Source of the DNA: Strix aluco
Lineage: Eukaryota > Chordata > Aves > Strigiformes > Strigidae
DNA length: 64,000 nucleotides
NCBI RefSeq assembly: GCF_031877795.1
Contig: NC_133931.1
Coordinates: forward strand, 23,620,264 to 23,684,263
Reading direction: 5' to 3'
In this document: positions 62,408 through 64,000 of the stretch, one piece after another
Layout: each line of letters begins with the position of its first letter
Numbering within the stretch: position 1 is the stretch's first letter
Notes under the pieces: generated by a model
Database searches by the model: none
What the model was told of the DNA's origin: nothing
The model's input: the letters and a program-made list of their open reading frames with translations, nothing else
Position numbers and translations under genes: made by a program

Positions 62408-64000
62408 ATCTAGAGTTCCTCTCTAACTGGGGAAATGGTAGGAATCACCAGAGAACAGGTTGCTGGCTAGGATGGGGTCTGGACAGATATGCTGAATTTC
62501 CTCTGGGACTTTCTGCCTCTCTGTTAATCACAGACAAGTCCCATCTTAAGTGATAGAGCCAAGCAGAGAAATGTTTAATTTATGGAGAAATTTTCTTTTG
62601 TAAAAATTCATAATAAAGAAAAACATTTGAAAAAGTCTCACAAAACAGTGTTTTAGAGTTGGGTCCACACCTAGTAACTCTGAAGTCCAGCTGGCATGCT
62701 ACAGTAAAGATGCCGTACTATAAACTGAAGGGATCCTAGAACTAATGCAGTCTGGAAAATTTCAGCAAAACCCAACAAAAGTGTCATTTGCCTCTTCATC
62801 AAAATTTATGGTTGTTATTTCCCAATTGTAAGTGATCCAAGTTTCAGGAAGGACAGGCTGTGGAGTACCTGGCCACAAATTCTAGTAAGAAACTAAACAA
62901 AGTCCCATTAATTAATATTTTGTTAAATATATAGAATATATTCACACAATTACAGGAAAATTTGTGTTACTTCAGCTTAGTGGGTTACCACTTCTTAGTC
63001 TTGCCAGAGTAACTGACTATGCACATGCTCCTGATCCATTGAAAGGAAAAATTAGAGTATGCTAGGATAAGCCACCACTCTAAACAGTTTAAACTAACAC
63101 ACTTTAAGATTATATATTTTGATTTTTCAATAAGATGGACATATTTGATCAGTTGTCATAGGTAGATGCCAAGCAGTAACTCCATAAACCACAGTAACTT
63201 GGATCACTTGCATTTGGGTGAACTTACTCACATTGTGACAAACCAGCAAATGAAAGAATTTCAGTCTCAATCAAGCTTAGGTCTGTAAGGGTCTCAAAAG
63301 ACTTTTGAAAGGGGGACATCTGTTCTTAAATCAGTCAGATGCTTTTGGAAATTTTGCTCATAGATTAATGCTTTGAAAAAGCCAGTCATTAACTGAATGG
63401 AAAAGTGAGCCAGATTTGTCCAAATATAATGTTTCATATTTCCTGCTGAAAATACAGTGAATGTTCTCATTAAAATGCTCACAAAACTTCAGCTAATAAG
63501 ATACTATCAGAAAAGAGTCATATAAATTAAACTGAAATTGCAGGTATGTCACTTATTCTGTCCTCTGTTTGTCCTCAATATATGTTCTATTAAAATAAAC
63601 TTAAATTGACAGTGTACACTCAAATAATTATGAACAACATATAGATCAAGAATTGCATATGGAGATTATTTGTCACTTACTATGAATAATGAAATAAGTA
63701 GTAGAATCAGTAATTTATGAGAAGGCAGCCCACAAAAAGCCCTGGAAACACAATTTACCATAAATTATTTTTGTCTTCTTGACTGTGGACTGACTTAAGC
63801 TCTAGCACTTCACACGGGGTAGGAAGGGGGTGATTTCTGGGGCTGATGTTCCCAGCTGTAATCTCTGCTTCTTTCTCAGGCGATACGAGGAGGAGGCAGA
63901 ACACTGAGAACTCGTCTCTTGGTGGCTCACAGCCTCAGACTGCTTCAAATTCTCATCTGTTTCATTTTTCATTCACTCTGTGAGCTCTGCACTATGGCTC

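Larger units (their letters stand above)
61157..64000 (+). other. RGS22 intron 17 (incomplete at right edge)
   Basis: At least 2844 bp. Contains a T25 run (61706-61730) and the hAT-type MITE (62213-62407). No further RGS22 exon was found. Confidence 0.75.

Noticed and set aside
63880-63930. Next RGS22 exon after a CTTTCTCAG acceptor
   Set aside because: The sequence after it reaches a stop within about ten codons and does not match the expected RGS segment.
1-64000. A previously undescribed biological system
   Set aside because: After reading both strands, everything codable is explained by FBXO43, RGS22 and repeats; nothing left has coherent multi-gene or structured-array organisation.

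Overview
The window is vertebrate nuclear DNA, almost certainly from a bird. It is AT-rich, has spliced genes with canonical GT-AG introns, and carries several CR1 non-LTR retrotransposon copies whose 3' ends read as the (ATTCTATG)n motif typical of avian CR1. I cannot name the species. Two protein genes lie in tandem on the + strand. FBXO43 (EMI2/ERP1, the meiotic APC/C inhibitor) has its complete coding sequence in four exons (3298-7195, 671 aa). RGS22 starts at 20601 and runs through 17 recognisable coding exons to 61156, about 899 aa, with the remaining C-terminal exons beyond the right edge. The same gene order and orientation (FBXO43 then RGS22) is known from human 8q22, so this is a conserved syntenic block. 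Layout: 1-3249 is FBXO43 upstream or first-intron sequence; 3250-7195 is FBXO43; 7196 to about 7480 is its 3' UTR; about 7.5-20.4 kb is gene-poor spacer with a C20/A10 tract and a perfect 5 x 28-bp minisatellite; about 20.35-20.6 kb is the likely RGS22 promoter/5' UTR, with an X-box-like RFX motif and upstream ATGs; 20601-64000 is RGS22 exons and long introns. The introns hold four CR1 copies (one with decayed reverse-transcriptase coding sequence, one very old), a 195-bp hAT-type MITE with an 8-bp target duplication, and several fragments that look like old palindromic DNA-transposon repeats. Functionally, FBXO43 acts in oocytes (metaphase II arrest) and mammalian RGS22 is mainly a testis protein, so the neighbours share a germline theme, although nothing in the sequence shows they are co-regulated. 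I found no sign of an undescribed biological system. The points most worth checking are the putative ciliary X-box at RGS22, the upstream ATGs over its start codon, the conserved phospho-switch cluster in FBXO43, and the repeat structures.
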